Assembly: GCA_028687585.1 (NCBI GenBank)
Contig: JAQTZV010000027.1
Location: 1-64,000, forward strand
Direction of reading: 5' to 3'
DNA from: Desulfuromonadaceae bacterium
GTDB lineage: Bacteria; Desulfobacterota; Desulfuromonadia; Geobacterales; Pseudopelobacteraceae
DNA: 64,000 nucleotides
Position 1 is the stretch's first letter, and each line of letters starts with the position of its first letter. A program made the position numbers and the translations under genes. This document shows positions 1-8,378 of the stretch, in pieces. A model generated the notes under the pieces. That model did not search any database. It was not told the origin of the DNA and was given only the letters and a program-made list of their open reading frames with translations.

Positions 1-2293
1 TGCCGGTGGCATCATAGGTAAAGCTGGTAACCAGTCCGGCGGGGTCGGTTACTTTGGTGATGTTGCCTTTTGTATCATATTCGTATTTTGTGGTCGTGCC
101 GGTCGGGTCGGTCAGCGCGGTCAGGTTGCCCTTGTCGTCATAGGCATATGCGGTGGTGCCGCCTTGCGGATCGGTAATGCCGGTAACCTGCCCAAAGTTG
201 TTATAGGTGTAGCTGGTGGTCTGTCCTAAGGCATTGGTGCTGGTAAGCATGTTGCCGGAGTCGTCATAGGTGGCCGAGGTGCTGGTGCTGTCCGGGTTTG
301 TAGTGGATGTGCGGTTACCGTTGGTGTCGTAGCCGTAGGAGGTAGTGCCACCCTGCGGGTCGGTCTTGCTGAGCAGATAGCCGCTTGTTGTGTCGTAGCT
401 GTAATTCCATAAGCCGCCGTCTTTTTCGGTGAAACTGGTAGATTTGACGGTATCACTGGTCTGGGGATAGGTGATACTTCTGATTTTTCCCTCAGGGTCG
501 GTAGCGGTGGTCACCCGATGCTGGTCATCGTAGGCGTAACTGGTAGCATTGCCCAGCGGATCAGCCTTGGTGAGCATGAACGAGTTGGCGTCGTAGGTGT
601 ACTGCCATGTGCTGCCGTCCGGCTGAGTGACGGACGTAAGCGTATCGCCCACTGTGTAGGCATACACATTACCGGACGGGTCGGTGAGTGAGGTCAGGTG
701 ATTGGCGGAGTCGTAGGTAAAGCTGACCACCCGCCCCGATGGATCGGTGACCGTGGCAAGATTGCCGACGCTGTAGGCAAAGGTGGTGGTGTTGCCGTTA
801 CGGTCAGCAATGGCAGCAATTTTACCGTTGGCAAAGGTGTACACCTGCCCGTCCTTGTGGGTAAGGGTAAAGGAACCGTCGGCATTCCTTGCCAGAGTGG
901 AGCTGTTGCCGGCTCGTCCCGTGTACACGCCATTGGCAAGCGAGTAGTACTTGTGTCGCCAGTTACCCTCATTGATCAGCACTGAGCCGTTGCTGTTTTC
1001 CTTGAGTGACAGATCGTAATTATGACTCCAACCGCGCCCCAAAGATCCATTATGGTGATCGAGGCTGTTGTAGTACAAAGTCATGCTGGCAGGTAATGTC
1101 CCGCCGCGAGAAGAAAACAGTTCTTGAGAGTGGAACAAGTTGCCATTAGCCATGTGGGCCGAGGAGCCAAAATCGACATAAAGCCCGCATTGGCCCGATG
1201 GCGCTTCGGTGACAGTGAAGTTGACCGTCTTGCTGCCGGTACATTTGCCATCGGCAGTTTGCGCAGTAAGTGTGGCAGAGTATTCACCCTCCTCCACAAT
1301 CGTGCCGTCGGCATACTTGCCGTTCCAGGTTTCGTTTACCGATTTGCTGCTACCGGTAAAGGTTTGATCGAGTATGCTCAGTGTCCAGATTATTGGCTGT
1401 CCGGAGGAGTCACTTATTGTACCCTTGATACCAACGTTACCGCCTGAAACAGGGTTCAGCATCTCGCTGGTGCCGGTAAGGGTGTCGATCTTGAGGTCGC
1501 ATATCTGCTTGGCCACAGAAGCATTAATAACAGCAAGAGTTATTGTACCCATGCCGTTAGCCATACTTGGAGACAAATCAAGGTAACCGCTCGAATTATT
1601 GAACTCAAATTCCCATTCGGCACCTCCAACCCAGACATATGCATTATCAGATTTTAAGTAGTAACTGTATTGAGTCGATATACTCTTTGGAGGTATATTA
1701 TTAAGCTTGTAATCAAAAGGGTTTATGACTGGAGCATTTGAGTATATTGAAAGCGTTCCAGACAAAAGAACTTTTACTTTTATATTCCTGCTTAGATTGA
1801 TTCCCAATCGAATATTGCTGGCGTGAGAGTTTCTATTACCGGAATCCGCAGCTAAAAAAGTATAACTACCATCGGATAAATAGTACTGCCTACTATAAGG
1901 ATCATCACTGTAAGTATGACAATCTGTGGGAAAATTGACGGTTGTTGTTGTAGGACCGCACGTAGGAACATCTGGTCCCCACAGTGTCACTGTACTTGTT
2001 CGAGTGGCAGTTGAACATTCATTGTAAACGCCATTATTAAGTGTTTTAATACTATGAGCATGAGAACTCACATCTTGTTCTATAGAACCATATACAATGT
2101 CATATCCGCCGCAACCTGACATTCCATATGTATCATGCTTGGGGGAATAGTCATGCCTGTAGCCATCCGATGTCCAACTGCCATTTATAACCGATACATT
2201 GCTGAGTTCGGTGAGAGCATGTGCAAATTTTGAACTTGATATTACTGTAAACGCTGCAAACAGAATTACATATGTCAGAGTTTTGATAGTCAT
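1..2293 (-). CDS. Secreted YD-repeat (Rhs-like) protein, 3' end beyond the window
   Basis: The frame stays open from ATG 2293 down to base 1, giving about 764 residues and no stop, so the C-terminus lies outside the window. An AAGGAG ribosome site precedes the start. Residues 1-26 are a clear signal peptide ending FAHA. An N-terminal region rich in Ser/Thr and aromatic residues follows, then a FlgD-like Ig segment (NGKYADGTIVEEGEYS), then a DUF6531-type segment (YYNSLDHHNGSLGRGWSHNY), and from about residue 450 tandem YD repeats of the form GNxTSxTDPxGxxxxYxYD. Known YD-repeat proteins form large beta-cocoon shells that often carry a C-terminal toxin or adhesin domain. Whether a toxin tip and immunity gene exist cannot be seen here. 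The Sec signal suggests cell-surface or secreted delivery rather than a T6SS Rhs effector. Confidence 0.85.
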   Translation of the reverse strand, partial: MTIKTLTYVILFAAFTVISSSKFAHALTELSNVSVINGSWTSDGYRHDYSPKHDTYGMSGCGGYDIVYGSIEQDVSSHAHSIKTLNNGVYNECSTATRTSTVTLWGPDVPTCGPTTTTVNFPTDCHTYSDDPYSRQYYLSDGSYTFLAADSGNRNSHASNIRLGINLSRNIKVKVLLSGTLSIYSNAPVINPFDYKLNNIPPKSISTQYSYYLKSDNAYVWVGGAEWEFEFNNSSGYLDLSPSMANGMGTITLAVINASVAKQICDLKIDTLTGTSEMLNPVSGGNVGIKGTISDSSGQPIIWTLSILDQTFTGSSKSVNETWNGKYADGTIVEEGEYSATLTAQTADGKCTGSKTVNFTVTEAPSGQCGLYVDFGSSAHMANGNLFHSQELFSSRGGTLPASMTLYYNSLDHHNGSLGRGWSHNYDLSLKENSNGSVLINEGNWRHKYYSLANGVYTGRAGNSSTLARNADGSFTLTHKDGQVYTFANGKIAAIADRNGNTTTFAYSVGNLATVTDPSGRVVSFTYDSANHLTSLTDPSGNVYAYTVGDTLTSVTQPDGSTWQYTYDANSFMLTKADPLGNATSYAYDDQHRVTTATDPEGKIRSITYPQTSDTVKSTSFTEKDGGLWNYSYDTTSGYLLSKTDPQGGTTSYGYDTNGNRTSTTNPDSTSTSATYDDSGNMLTSTNALGQTTSYTYNNFGQVTGITDPQGGTTAYAYDDKGNLTALTDPTGTTTKYEYDTKGNITKVTDPAGLVTSFTYDATG

Positions 2294-2355
2294 AATATTG
2301 ATCTCCTTATTAGATAATTTCTGTCTGGATGTGATGTTTACAGTTATTTGCGGAT

Positions 2356-2622
2356 TTATTCGTAATAACGTTCAACAAATTCGGGGTCTGTATCCAGTTT
2401 TATGTAGTGCCAGAGGCTGAATACCGGAGCGCCAATCAGCAGCAGAAGCGCGTATGGAATGATCTTTATGGCATTTCCTGTTGTTACCATTTCGTGATAT
2501 TCAGGGGCGAATGACGGAACAAAATAGACCAGCGCAAGATAGATACCCATAGTAAGCGTGGCAATCGATGCCGGTACATGCCATATTTTGTTTCTCTTTA
2601 CGTCCGCAACTAAAAAGCTCAT
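2356..2622 (-). CDS. Small two-helix membrane protein, unknown family
   Basis: An 88-residue protein whose start is supported by a GAGGAGG ribosome site about 7 bases upstream. Two hydrophobic segments are visible, about residues 18-36 and 53-71, separated by a short polar loop; the C-terminus is acidic and tyrosine-rich (DPEFVERYYE). I do not recognise the family. It lies 62 bases downstream of the Rhs-like gene's start on the same strand (it is upstream in transcription), so both could share the leader at 2659-2800. The hydrophobicity and clean RBS make it a believable gene, but no function can be assigned. Confidence 0.65.
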   Translation of the reverse strand: MSFLVADVKRNKIWHVPASIATLTMGIYLALVYFVPSFAPEYHEMVTTGNAIKIIPYALLLLIGAPVFSLWHYIKLDTDPEFVERYYE

Positions 2623-2658
2623 GCGTGCCTCCTCGGTTTTTTTGAGAGTAAAATAGAA

Positions 2659-2687
2659 AACCCGCCTCTTTGTTGAAAAGGCGGGTT
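2659..2687 (-). terminator. Intrinsic terminator in the leader of the small membrane protein gene
   Basis: On the minus strand AACCCGCC and GGCGGGTT form an 8-bp stem around a 13-base loop, followed by TTCTATTTT. It sits between the structured leader (2690-2800) and the gene at 2622. No minus-strand gene lies directly upstream, so a role in leader-mediated attenuation is more likely than simple read-through control. Confidence 0.65.
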
Positions 2688-2689
2688 CA

Positions 2690-2800
2690 AGTTTGCCGTC
2701 GCATATGCAATGGCTGCTACCACTTCGACGGCTCCTCTTCCCGTTCTGGGTAGGTGGCTTTGCGAAATCCGGTTCCCCGGATCGTGCCTTTTCGGTGATT
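2690..2800 (-). promoter_or_regulatory. Structured 5' leader, possible GEMM-like (class I cyclic dinucleotide) riboswitch
   Basis: Read on the minus strand, GGC, a short A-rich bulge, ATCCGG, a GGAA tetraloop, CCGGAT and TTTCGCAAAGCC fold as a GNRA-capped hairpin closed by GGC/GCC. The CGCAAAGCCAC string and this layout resemble the first arm of class I c-di-GMP/cGAMP aptamers. A second nested hairpin follows (CTACC/GGTAG with inner ACGG/CCGT). A competing long-range pair GCCGTCG/CGACGGC (2726-2732 with 2695-2701) leads into the terminator. Several consensus bases differ from the aptamer and the closing P1 helix is not obvious, so the class is uncertain. The rest of the interval, 2801-3043, holds nothing I recognise. 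Confidence 0.35.
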
Positions 2801-3043
2801 AATTCAGTTTTGTTAGATCAAGATGACGAGTTTTCTCAAACCGTATTTCATCATTGTGACTACACCGTATCAAATTTAAAAATGTATAATGTGATGACTG
2901 TCACGGTTCTGGTAGTAAAATCGGAAATCTTCCGGCCCAATCATAAGTGCAAGAACTGGTTTATTGCGGTTAAGGTGGCCGGGATGTGAGCCCACAGTTG
3001 TCCAGGGCTTGACTCCGCATCGAAAAGTTACCATAATGCGGCC

Positions 3044-4033
3044 ATGTCTTTTGTCTTCCTTTCCCCCAAAAACTTCTTTGTGAATGCTGTCCGCCTTTTT
3101 TTAATTACTGGTATCCTCTGGTATGTTGTCTGTCTTTTTATCTCTCCCGGAAAAGGGACAATTATCTGCGACGTTTCATTTCCTCCGGGAACAGGAATAC
3201 GCTCGCTTGCCTCAGATCTTAAAGCTGGTGGCGTTATACGCAGTTCCTGGCATTTTATGCTTCTGACTCGGCTGCGGGGAGACGCTCACCATCTTAAAGC
3301 AGGGGATTATCGTTTCAGCGACGATATGACTCCAGATGTGATTTTACGGAAGATTGTTGCGGGTGAGGTGGATTATCACAAATTTACCCTGCCTGAGGGA
3401 TATTCCATGTATCAGGCTGCTGAGTTGCTGGAACAGAAGGGGTATTTCAAAAAAGAAGCATTTCTTGAAAAATGTCGTGACACGGAATTATTGGCACGTC
3501 TTGGACTGAATGAGTCAAGTGCCGAGGGGTATTTGTACCCCGCTACCTACAACCTCTCACGGAATGGTGGAGAGGAACAGCTGATTGAGCAGATGGTGGA
3601 GCAGTTCAACAAGGTCTATACCTCTTTACCGGAGGACAGTCGATTCACCCGGCATGAAATTGTTACGCTGGCATCAATAATAGAAAAAGAAGCTGTTTCA
3701 GTTGATGAAATGCAGCTTATATCTTCAGTGTTTCATAACCGTTTACGGATTGGTATGCCGCTGCAGAGCGATCCGACGGCGGTCTACGGGATTCGGGCAT
3801 TCTCGGGAAAAGTCAGCAAATCTGACATCGAGCGAGATTCTCCGTATAACACCTACCGCAACAAAGGTCTCCCTCCCGGTCCGATTGGCAATCCGGGAAT
3901 AGATGCCGTTACTGCAGCAATGAACCCCGCAAAATCAGATTTTCTCTATTTTGTTGCACGCCAGGACGGAACCCACCAGTTTTCCGGAAATCTTGCTGAT
4001 CATAACCGCGCTGTGGTGCGCTACCTCAAATAG
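3044..4033 (+). CDS. mltG: Endolytic murein transglycosylase MltG (YceG-like)
   Basis: A 329-residue protein of normal MltG length. One N-terminal membrane helix (about residues 14-33) anchors it in the inner membrane with the catalytic domain in the periplasm. A LysM-like region (about 40-110) is followed by the YceG domain, with LASIIEKEA holding the catalytic glutamate (E214) and the family signature YRNKGLPPGPIGNPG near residue 270. MltG cleaves nascent glycan strands and so sets their length. I see no strong ribosome site before ATG 3044; the start rests on the membrane segment. The stop codon abuts the inverted-repeat element at 4033. Confidence 0.93.
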   Translation: MSFVFLSPKNFFVNAVRLFLITGILWYVVCLFISPGKGTIICDVSFPPGTGIRSLASDLKAGGVIRSSWHFMLLTRLRGDAHHLKAGDYRFSDDMTPDVILRKIVAGEVDYHKFTLPEGYSMYQAAELLEQKGYFKKEAFLEKCRDTELLARLGLNESSAEGYLYPATYNLSRNGGEEQLIEQMVEQFNKVYTSLPEDSRFTRHEIVTLASIIEKEAVSVDEMQLISSVFHNRLRIGMPLQSDPTAVYGIRAFSGKVSKSDIERDSPYNTYRNKGLPPGPIGNPGIDAVTAAMNPAKSDFLYFVARQDGTHQFSGNLADHNRAVVRYLK

Positions 4034-4207
4034 TTTCCGTCCGGAAAGGGTGCTTTTTCCCCCTGGCGGCGTCAATCTTCGGCTTTGCTTGTGCGGCGTA
4101 CCGGTGTACGCCTCCGCGCAAATCCTTGATTTCCTTGCCAGGAGAAAAAATCCCCGTTTTCCAATTCGGAAACCAACAGTTTCTGTCCGGAGTTTCCGGA
4201 CAGAAAC
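4033..4207. repeat. MITE-like palindromic element with 13-bp terminal inverted repeats
   Basis: The left end GTTTCCGTCCGGA (4033-4045) matches the complement of the right end TCCGGACAGAAAC (4195-4207) at 12 of 13 positions. The interior is an imperfect long palindrome centred on GTACCGGTGTAC. A third copy of the end (4179-4191) makes a perfect 13-bp hairpin with the right end. The central part (TCTTCGGCT ... GTACGCCTCCG) resembles the repeats at 16522-16640 and 17132-17250. It fills the gap between two convergent genes and could also end transcription. Confidence 0.6.
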
Positions 4208-4234
4208 TAAATAGCACGACAATCGGAATTACCG

Positions 4235-5080
4235 TTACATCTGCAGCTCTCCGATATCCTCCACCGTTATTTCCAATTCCGCCAGCGCCATTTCTTTTAT
4301 CCCCAGAAATTGCACTTCCGGTGAAGAGATGAGCGATATTGCAGGATCCGGCTGAAGAGATTTCCCCGCTTTCTTGCACGCTTTATCAGCGAGTCGTACT
4401 ATGAGCAGCAATATATCATTTCCGTCAAAATCTACTTTGTGATGATTGACGACAATTGAACAGTACGCTTCAGGCAGGCTCCACGATTTCATTAACCGGT
4501 ATCCGACGTCTTCATGCATCCTGTCAAGAATCTCATTAATCAGAGTCTCTGAAAAAGCGGATTTTGCTTCCTTATTACGGTAAATGTCATCGAGCACCTT
4601 GAGTAACGCCAATTGCCCAATGTCGTGTAACAGGCCACCCATAAAGCATTCGGTCGCCAGGTTGCTATACCCGGTTTTTTTAGCCAGCCATTTTGCTCCT
4701 GTTGCACAGGCAAGCGAGTGGTCCCAAAGTTTCTGCATTGAACGGTTCAAATATTCGTGTTCAGAGTGGAACAGTTCGTATTGAGAAGCCATCATAACCA
4801 TGTTGGCTACTTCCTGAGCACCCAGTCTGACAACGGCGTCTTTTATGGTATTGATCGAAGACAGACCGGCATAGTAAGAGGAATTGGCCACTCTAAGCAC
4901 CTTGCTCGCAAGCGATTGATCTTCGCTGATCATTTCAATGATCTCATCAATTTTGAAGTCACGACGAGCAAGCATCTGCTGTAGTTTGACCGCTACAGAA
5001 TTGAACACCGGCAGATGCTGCAGGTTTCCCTGGATGCGTTCATTAATTAATTCAACAAGAGGCTTTTCCGCTGAATTCAT
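4235..5080 (-). CDS. HDOD-domain signalling protein
   Basis: A 281-residue protein that is almost entirely one HDOD domain (about residues 15-215): LPVFNSVAVKLQQML at the start, the conserved SxxxKVLRVANSSYY segment near residue 60, and LLHDIGQLALL near 150. HDOD proteins are non-enzymatic relatives of HD phosphohydrolases and work in signalling and motility regulation. The ATG overlaps the last codons of the upstream secretion ATPase by 4 bases, so the two are translationally coupled and probably act together, for example in pilus or secretion control. The partner and ligand are unknown. Confidence 0.85.
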   Translation of the reverse strand: MNSAEKPLVELINERIQGNLQHLPVFNSVAVKLQQMLARRDFKIDEIIEMISEDQSLASKVLRVANSSYYAGLSSINTIKDAVVRLGAQEVANMVMMASQYELFHSEHEYLNRSMQKLWDHSLACATGAKWLAKKTGYSNLATECFMGGLLHDIGQLALLKVLDDIYRNKEAKSAFSETLINEILDRMHEDVGYRLMKSWSLPEAYCSIVVNHHKVDFDGNDILLLIVRLADKACKKAGKSLQPDPAISLISSPEVQFLGIKEMALAELEITVEDIGELQM

Positions 5081-6972
5081 TTCACTACTCCCAATACTCT
5101 TCGCAATTCGGCCAAAGATCGTGGTTTTCCCAATCGGGGAAGATCGGTAATAATTTCTTTCATTGATATCTCTCCGCGGGCGCCTTTGACCAGTCCATCC
5201 TCAATGAGTGTAACCATACCGGAGGTTTCGATGCTGATCTTGCGAATTTCATATGAACTTTTCTTGTCCAGAATGGCATTTTTTACCATCTCATTCATTA
5301 CCAATAGCTCAAAAACACCTACGCGACCACGATAACCGCTAAAACGACAGGCTTTACAGCCTCGGCCAAGTTTAAATTCGGCTCCGACCAGATCGTTGGC
5401 CGTTACACTTAGCCGACTCAAGTCAAGCGGCGTCGGGAAATATGGTTCGGCACAGTCGGGACAGACCCTTCGCAGCAGACGTTGCGCGACAACACAGACT
5501 ACCGTAGACGAAATCAGAAATGCTTCAATCTCCATATTCATCAAGCGGATCAACCCGCCAATACTATCTTCGGTGTGGAAAGTTGTTAACACTTTATGGC
5601 CGGTCAATGCAGCCTGAATGGCGGTTTCTGCAGAAAAATGGTCACGAATCTCCCCCAGCACTATTACATCGGGATCCTGTCTGACGATATGTCGCAGTGT
5701 TTCTTCAAAAGTGACGCCAATCTTGGCATTTATGGAGCATTGCGAAACGCCATCGATGGTTATTTCTACAGGATCTTCGGCGGTGATGATACTTGTGTTA
5801 ACATCGTTAAGGTAGTTCACGCAGCTGTAGAGTGTGCACGTTTTTCCTGAACCGGTTGGACCGGTGATAATCATGACCCCGGTAGGTACTTCAACCGCTT
5901 CGTAGATAAAATGCTCTAACATTCGCGGAGCCATACCGATCTCTTTAATATCCAGAAGAGAAGTTTTATTGTTGAGAAGCCGCATAACTATTTTTTCACC
6001 ATAAATAGTGATAAAGATTGAAACGCGGAGATCCAGATCTATTCCGTGTAGATGACTCTTAAAGAGCATGCGGCCGTCCTGATGACGGCGCTTTTCAGCG
6101 ATATCAGCTTGCGCCATGACTTTAATTCGCGATGAGAGTTGCGGGGCAATTTCTTTCGGGAAGTCTTTGTGTTGCTGCATCACCCCATCGAGTCTGAAAC
6201 GAACTCGAAGGCGATCTTTCATTGGCTCGATATGAATATCGCTGGCACCCTCAAGAATTGCGTCATCCAAAAGAGTGTTTATCATGCCGATGATGGTATT
6301 CTCATCTGCGAGAACCGGTTGATTCGCTGATCGTTCCAAAGCATTAAGAGTGTTTCTGATAGTCTCTTTGGATGCTATGGCGAAACGGGCATTATCCCCG
6401 ATAAATTTTCGGGCACAATCGTGCGATTTCTGATCAAGGGGATCAGACAGCGCCAGAATGATAAAAGATTCTTCCCGGCGAACCGGAACAATATCCAGCT
6501 CACGACAGACAGAGATAGGAATAATTGACAGCAGCGTACGATCAATGGCCACAAAGCTCAATTCGATTAAGGGGTACCCCATTTGATACGAAAGAGCTTC
6601 CAGCAGTTTCCGTTCCTCAATGAAACCCCGATCAACCAGTATCTCTCCCAATCGCTGCTTGCCTTTTGAATCAGCCTGCAGTCCGAGTGCTTGTTTTAAG
6701 TCGGTTTCACGAAGATACCCCAGTTCGACAAGAAAATCTCCCAGGCGGATATTGACGCGATTATTTCTGAGTGCCTCCTGAAGAATGTCACGCGATAGGT
6801 AGCCAAGATCGACGAGTGTGTCAATCATGGTTTTATGAGTGGTGAGTTTACTGCGAACCCGGATGGCATATGCCAGTTGCTGTTCCGAGACGATCTGTTC
6901 TGTCAGCAAAAGTTTTGTAATCGTACCAATATCAGGTGCTGAAGCTGGGACAGTTTTGGATTTTGCGTCCAT
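5077..6972 (-). CDS. Type IV pilus / type II secretion ATPase (GspE/PilB family) with tandem MshEN motifs
   Basis: A 631-residue hexameric secretion ATPase. The N-terminal region carries two tandem 24-residue MshEN-type motifs, RLG...ALxxQ at residues 76-99 and 107-130, the signature of c-di-GMP-binding ATPases such as MshE, and a third degenerate unit before them. The ATPase core has Walker A GPTGSGKT (371-378), an Asp box around AEDPVE, Walker B (DVIVLGEIRD) and the zinc tetracysteine C504/C507/C539/C542. It powers assembly or retraction of a pilus or pseudopilus at the inner membrane. No pilins or other secretion genes are nearby, so PilB- and GspE-type roles cannot be separated. It is coupled to the downstream HDOD gene. 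Confidence 0.9.
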   Translation of the reverse strand: MDAKSKTVPASAPDIGTITKLLLTEQIVSEQQLAYAIRVRSKLTTHKTMIDTLVDLGYLSRDILQEALRNNRVNIRLGDFLVELGYLRETDLKQALGLQADSKGKQRLGEILVDRGFIEERKLLEALSYQMGYPLIELSFVAIDRTLLSIIPISVCRELDIVPVRREESFIILALSDPLDQKSHDCARKFIGDNARFAIASKETIRNTLNALERSANQPVLADENTIIGMINTLLDDAILEGASDIHIEPMKDRLRVRFRLDGVMQQHKDFPKEIAPQLSSRIKVMAQADIAEKRRHQDGRMLFKSHLHGIDLDLRVSIFITIYGEKIVMRLLNNKTSLLDIKEIGMAPRMLEHFIYEAVEVPTGVMIITGPTGSGKTCTLYSCVNYLNDVNTSIITAEDPVEITIDGVSQCSINAKIGVTFEETLRHIVRQDPDVIVLGEIRDHFSAETAIQAALTGHKVLTTFHTEDSIGGLIRLMNMEIEAFLISSTVVCVVAQRLLRRVCPDCAEPYFPTPLDLSRLSVTANDLVGAEFKLGRGCKACRFSGYRGRVGVFELLVMNEMVKNAILDKKSSYEIRKISIETSGMVTLIEDGLVKGARGEISMKEIITDLPRLGKPRSLAELRRVLGVVK

Positions 6973-7008
6973 AATATGACCTTGTATAATCAGGAGAGTT
7001 GATAAAAG

Positions 7009-7262
7009 TTATAACTCAATTTTGTTGAACGTAATACTGTTTTTAAGATGCCTCACCTTTTTTACAGAATCAAGGGGCTGGGAAAAAATGTCGATAATAG
7101 TAATTTCCGTTGGGGCAAACAAACGCATGGATGGTCCCCATGTTCCTGTGCCACGCGAAACGTGAATACGTAATCCTGCTGTGGGAAGTTTCGGCGATCG
7201 AATAACAACATGTTCAGTGCGAATCCTGAAAATGCATCCCCGCGTAGAGCGAGAGGAAAGTT
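7009..7262 (-). pseudogene. Decayed C-terminal remnant of a YkuE-like metallophosphoesterase
   Basis: In one minus-strand frame (stop at 7009-7011) the text reads GLRIHVSRGTGTWGPSMRLF followed by APTEITII, which matches the end of the calcineurin-like phosphoesterase family (typically LYVSRGIGTWGPPMR-LAPPEITLI). Just upstream, in a different frame, YAGMHF resembles the preceding part of the family. None of the metal-binding motifs survive, and the rnhB stop lies immediately upstream. This is therefore a frameshifted, 5'-deleted relic of a gene once downstream of rnhB. The 80-residue ORF covering the same bases in another frame is not credible. Confidence 0.6.
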
Positions 7263-7263
7263 A

Positions 7264-7917
7264 TCAGGAACAAATACACGGTACATGTTCCTTGACACCG
7301 CCAAAAGTCAGGCGATGGATCGGGGAGGGGCCAAGCTTTTTAATTGCATCCATATGGGCTGCGCTGCCATATCCCTTATGTCCGGCGAAGCCGTAGCCGG
7401 GGTATTTCATATCCATTTCAATCATGACCCGGTCACGGGTGACCTTGGCGATAATCGACGCGGCAGCTATGGAGAGGCTCAATGAATCGCCTTTTTTAAT
7501 TGTTTTCTGGGGGATCATGCTGTCGATGGTGCTGATTCCATCAATCAATAGATAGTCAGGAGGTTGGGAAAGGTCTAGAACTGCAGCGAGCATGGCACGC
7601 CGGGTCGCCTGCAGAATGTTAATCCTGTCAATATCGGCCGGAGTAATGATGCCAATACCAACGGCGAGCGCTTGCGCCATGATTATATCAAAAAGTTTTT
7701 CCCGCTTGTCGGGAGTAAGTTTTTTGGAATCATCAACGCCGGTGATCACAAGCCCAGCAGGCAGGATTACAGCAGCAGCCATTACTGGTCCAGCCAACGG
7801 CCCACGACCAGCCTCGTCAATACCTGCTACGTGAATAAATCCATTGTTATACGCGCTATTTTCGAATGACAGCGTGTCGAGCGGGGCAGTTGAAAACAGC
7901 TCGCCTTGATGTGGCAT
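7264..7917 (-). CDS. rnhB: Ribonuclease HII
   Basis: A 217-residue protein that removes ribonucleotides and RNA primers from DNA-RNA hybrids. The N-terminal motif AGIDEAGRGPLAGPV carries the first two metal-binding acidic residues; DSKKLTP and SIIAKVTRDR are also typical. ATG 7917 is chosen because AGGA lies 7 bases upstream, whereas a longer reading from TTG 7935 would start inside the terminator stem at 7931-7966. It is the last intact gene of the rplS cluster, but the strong terminator between rplS and rnhB suggests reduced or separate expression. Confidence 0.95.
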   Translation of the reverse strand: MPHQGELFSTAPLDTLSFENSAYNNGFIHVAGIDEAGRGPLAGPVMAAAVILPAGLVITGVDDSKKLTPDKREKLFDIIMAQALAVGIGIITPADIDRINILQATRRAMLAAVLDLSQPPDYLLIDGISTIDSMIPQKTIKKGDSLSLSIAAASIIAKVTRDRVMIEMDMKYPGYGFAGHKGYGSAAHMDAIKKLGPSPIHRLTFGGVKEHVPCICS

Positions 7918-7930
7918 ACTCAATCCTGTA

Positions 7931-7966
7931 AACAAGAAAGCCCCGCATGAGCGGGGCTTTCTTGTT
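7931..7966 (-). terminator. Strong hairpin terminator between rplS and rnhB
   Basis: Sixteen perfect base pairs (AACAAGAAAGCCCCGC with its complement) around a 4-base loop. On the minus strand the hairpin ends in TTTCTTGTTT, so it should terminate most transcripts after rplS. Confidence 0.85.
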
Positions 7967-7968
7967 GG

Positions 7969-8328
7969 CTATTTGGCAACCGGTATATATTTTTTCTCGC
8001 GGATACGAGCTGCTTTACCGCGCAATTTCCGAAGATAATAAAGCTTGGCACGACGAACATGGCCGCGAACCATAACTTCAATGTTTTCGATATTTGGTGA
8101 ATGAAGTGGAAATGTCCTCTCGACGCCGATACCGTTCGATATTTTACGGACAGTAAAAGTCTCACGGGCACCGCCATTCTGGCGTGCAATGCACACGCCC
8201 TGATACGCCTGAATACGCTGTTTGTCGCCCTCAACAATCCTTACGTGTACTTTTACCGTATCCCCGACTTTAAAAGGGACAACATTCTTCTTCATTTGGT
8301 CAAATTCCAGAAAATCGATGGTGTTCAT
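7969..8328 (-). CDS. rplS: 50S ribosomal protein L19
   Basis: A 119-residue protein of standard length, with the conserved [43 protein letters not shown] and RAKLYYLR segments. It sits at the 30S-50S interface of the ribosome. A ribosome site (GGAGGAAGG) precedes the ATG. It follows trmD and the RNA methyltransferase, the usual order in this group, and is followed by a strong terminator. Confidence 0.97.
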   Translation of the reverse strand: MNTIDFLEFDQMKKNVVPFKVGDTVKVHVRIVEGDKQRIQAYQGVCIARQNGGARETFTVRKISNGIGVERTFPLHSPNIENIEVMVRGHVRRAKLYYLRKLRGKAARIREKKYIPVAK

Positions 8329-8378
8329 TTTTTACCTTCCTCCTGTATGCTGCTCAGTTTGTGAGTTTATGTATCTTC

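Noticed and set aside
2693-2989. 98-codon plus-strand frame upstream of mltG
   Set aside because: It runs antisense through the structured leader and its text has no protein-like features.
7062-7304. 80-codon minus-strand frame after rnhB
   Set aside because: It overlaps the end of rnhB and lies in a different frame from the phosphoesterase remnant, which explains the bases better.
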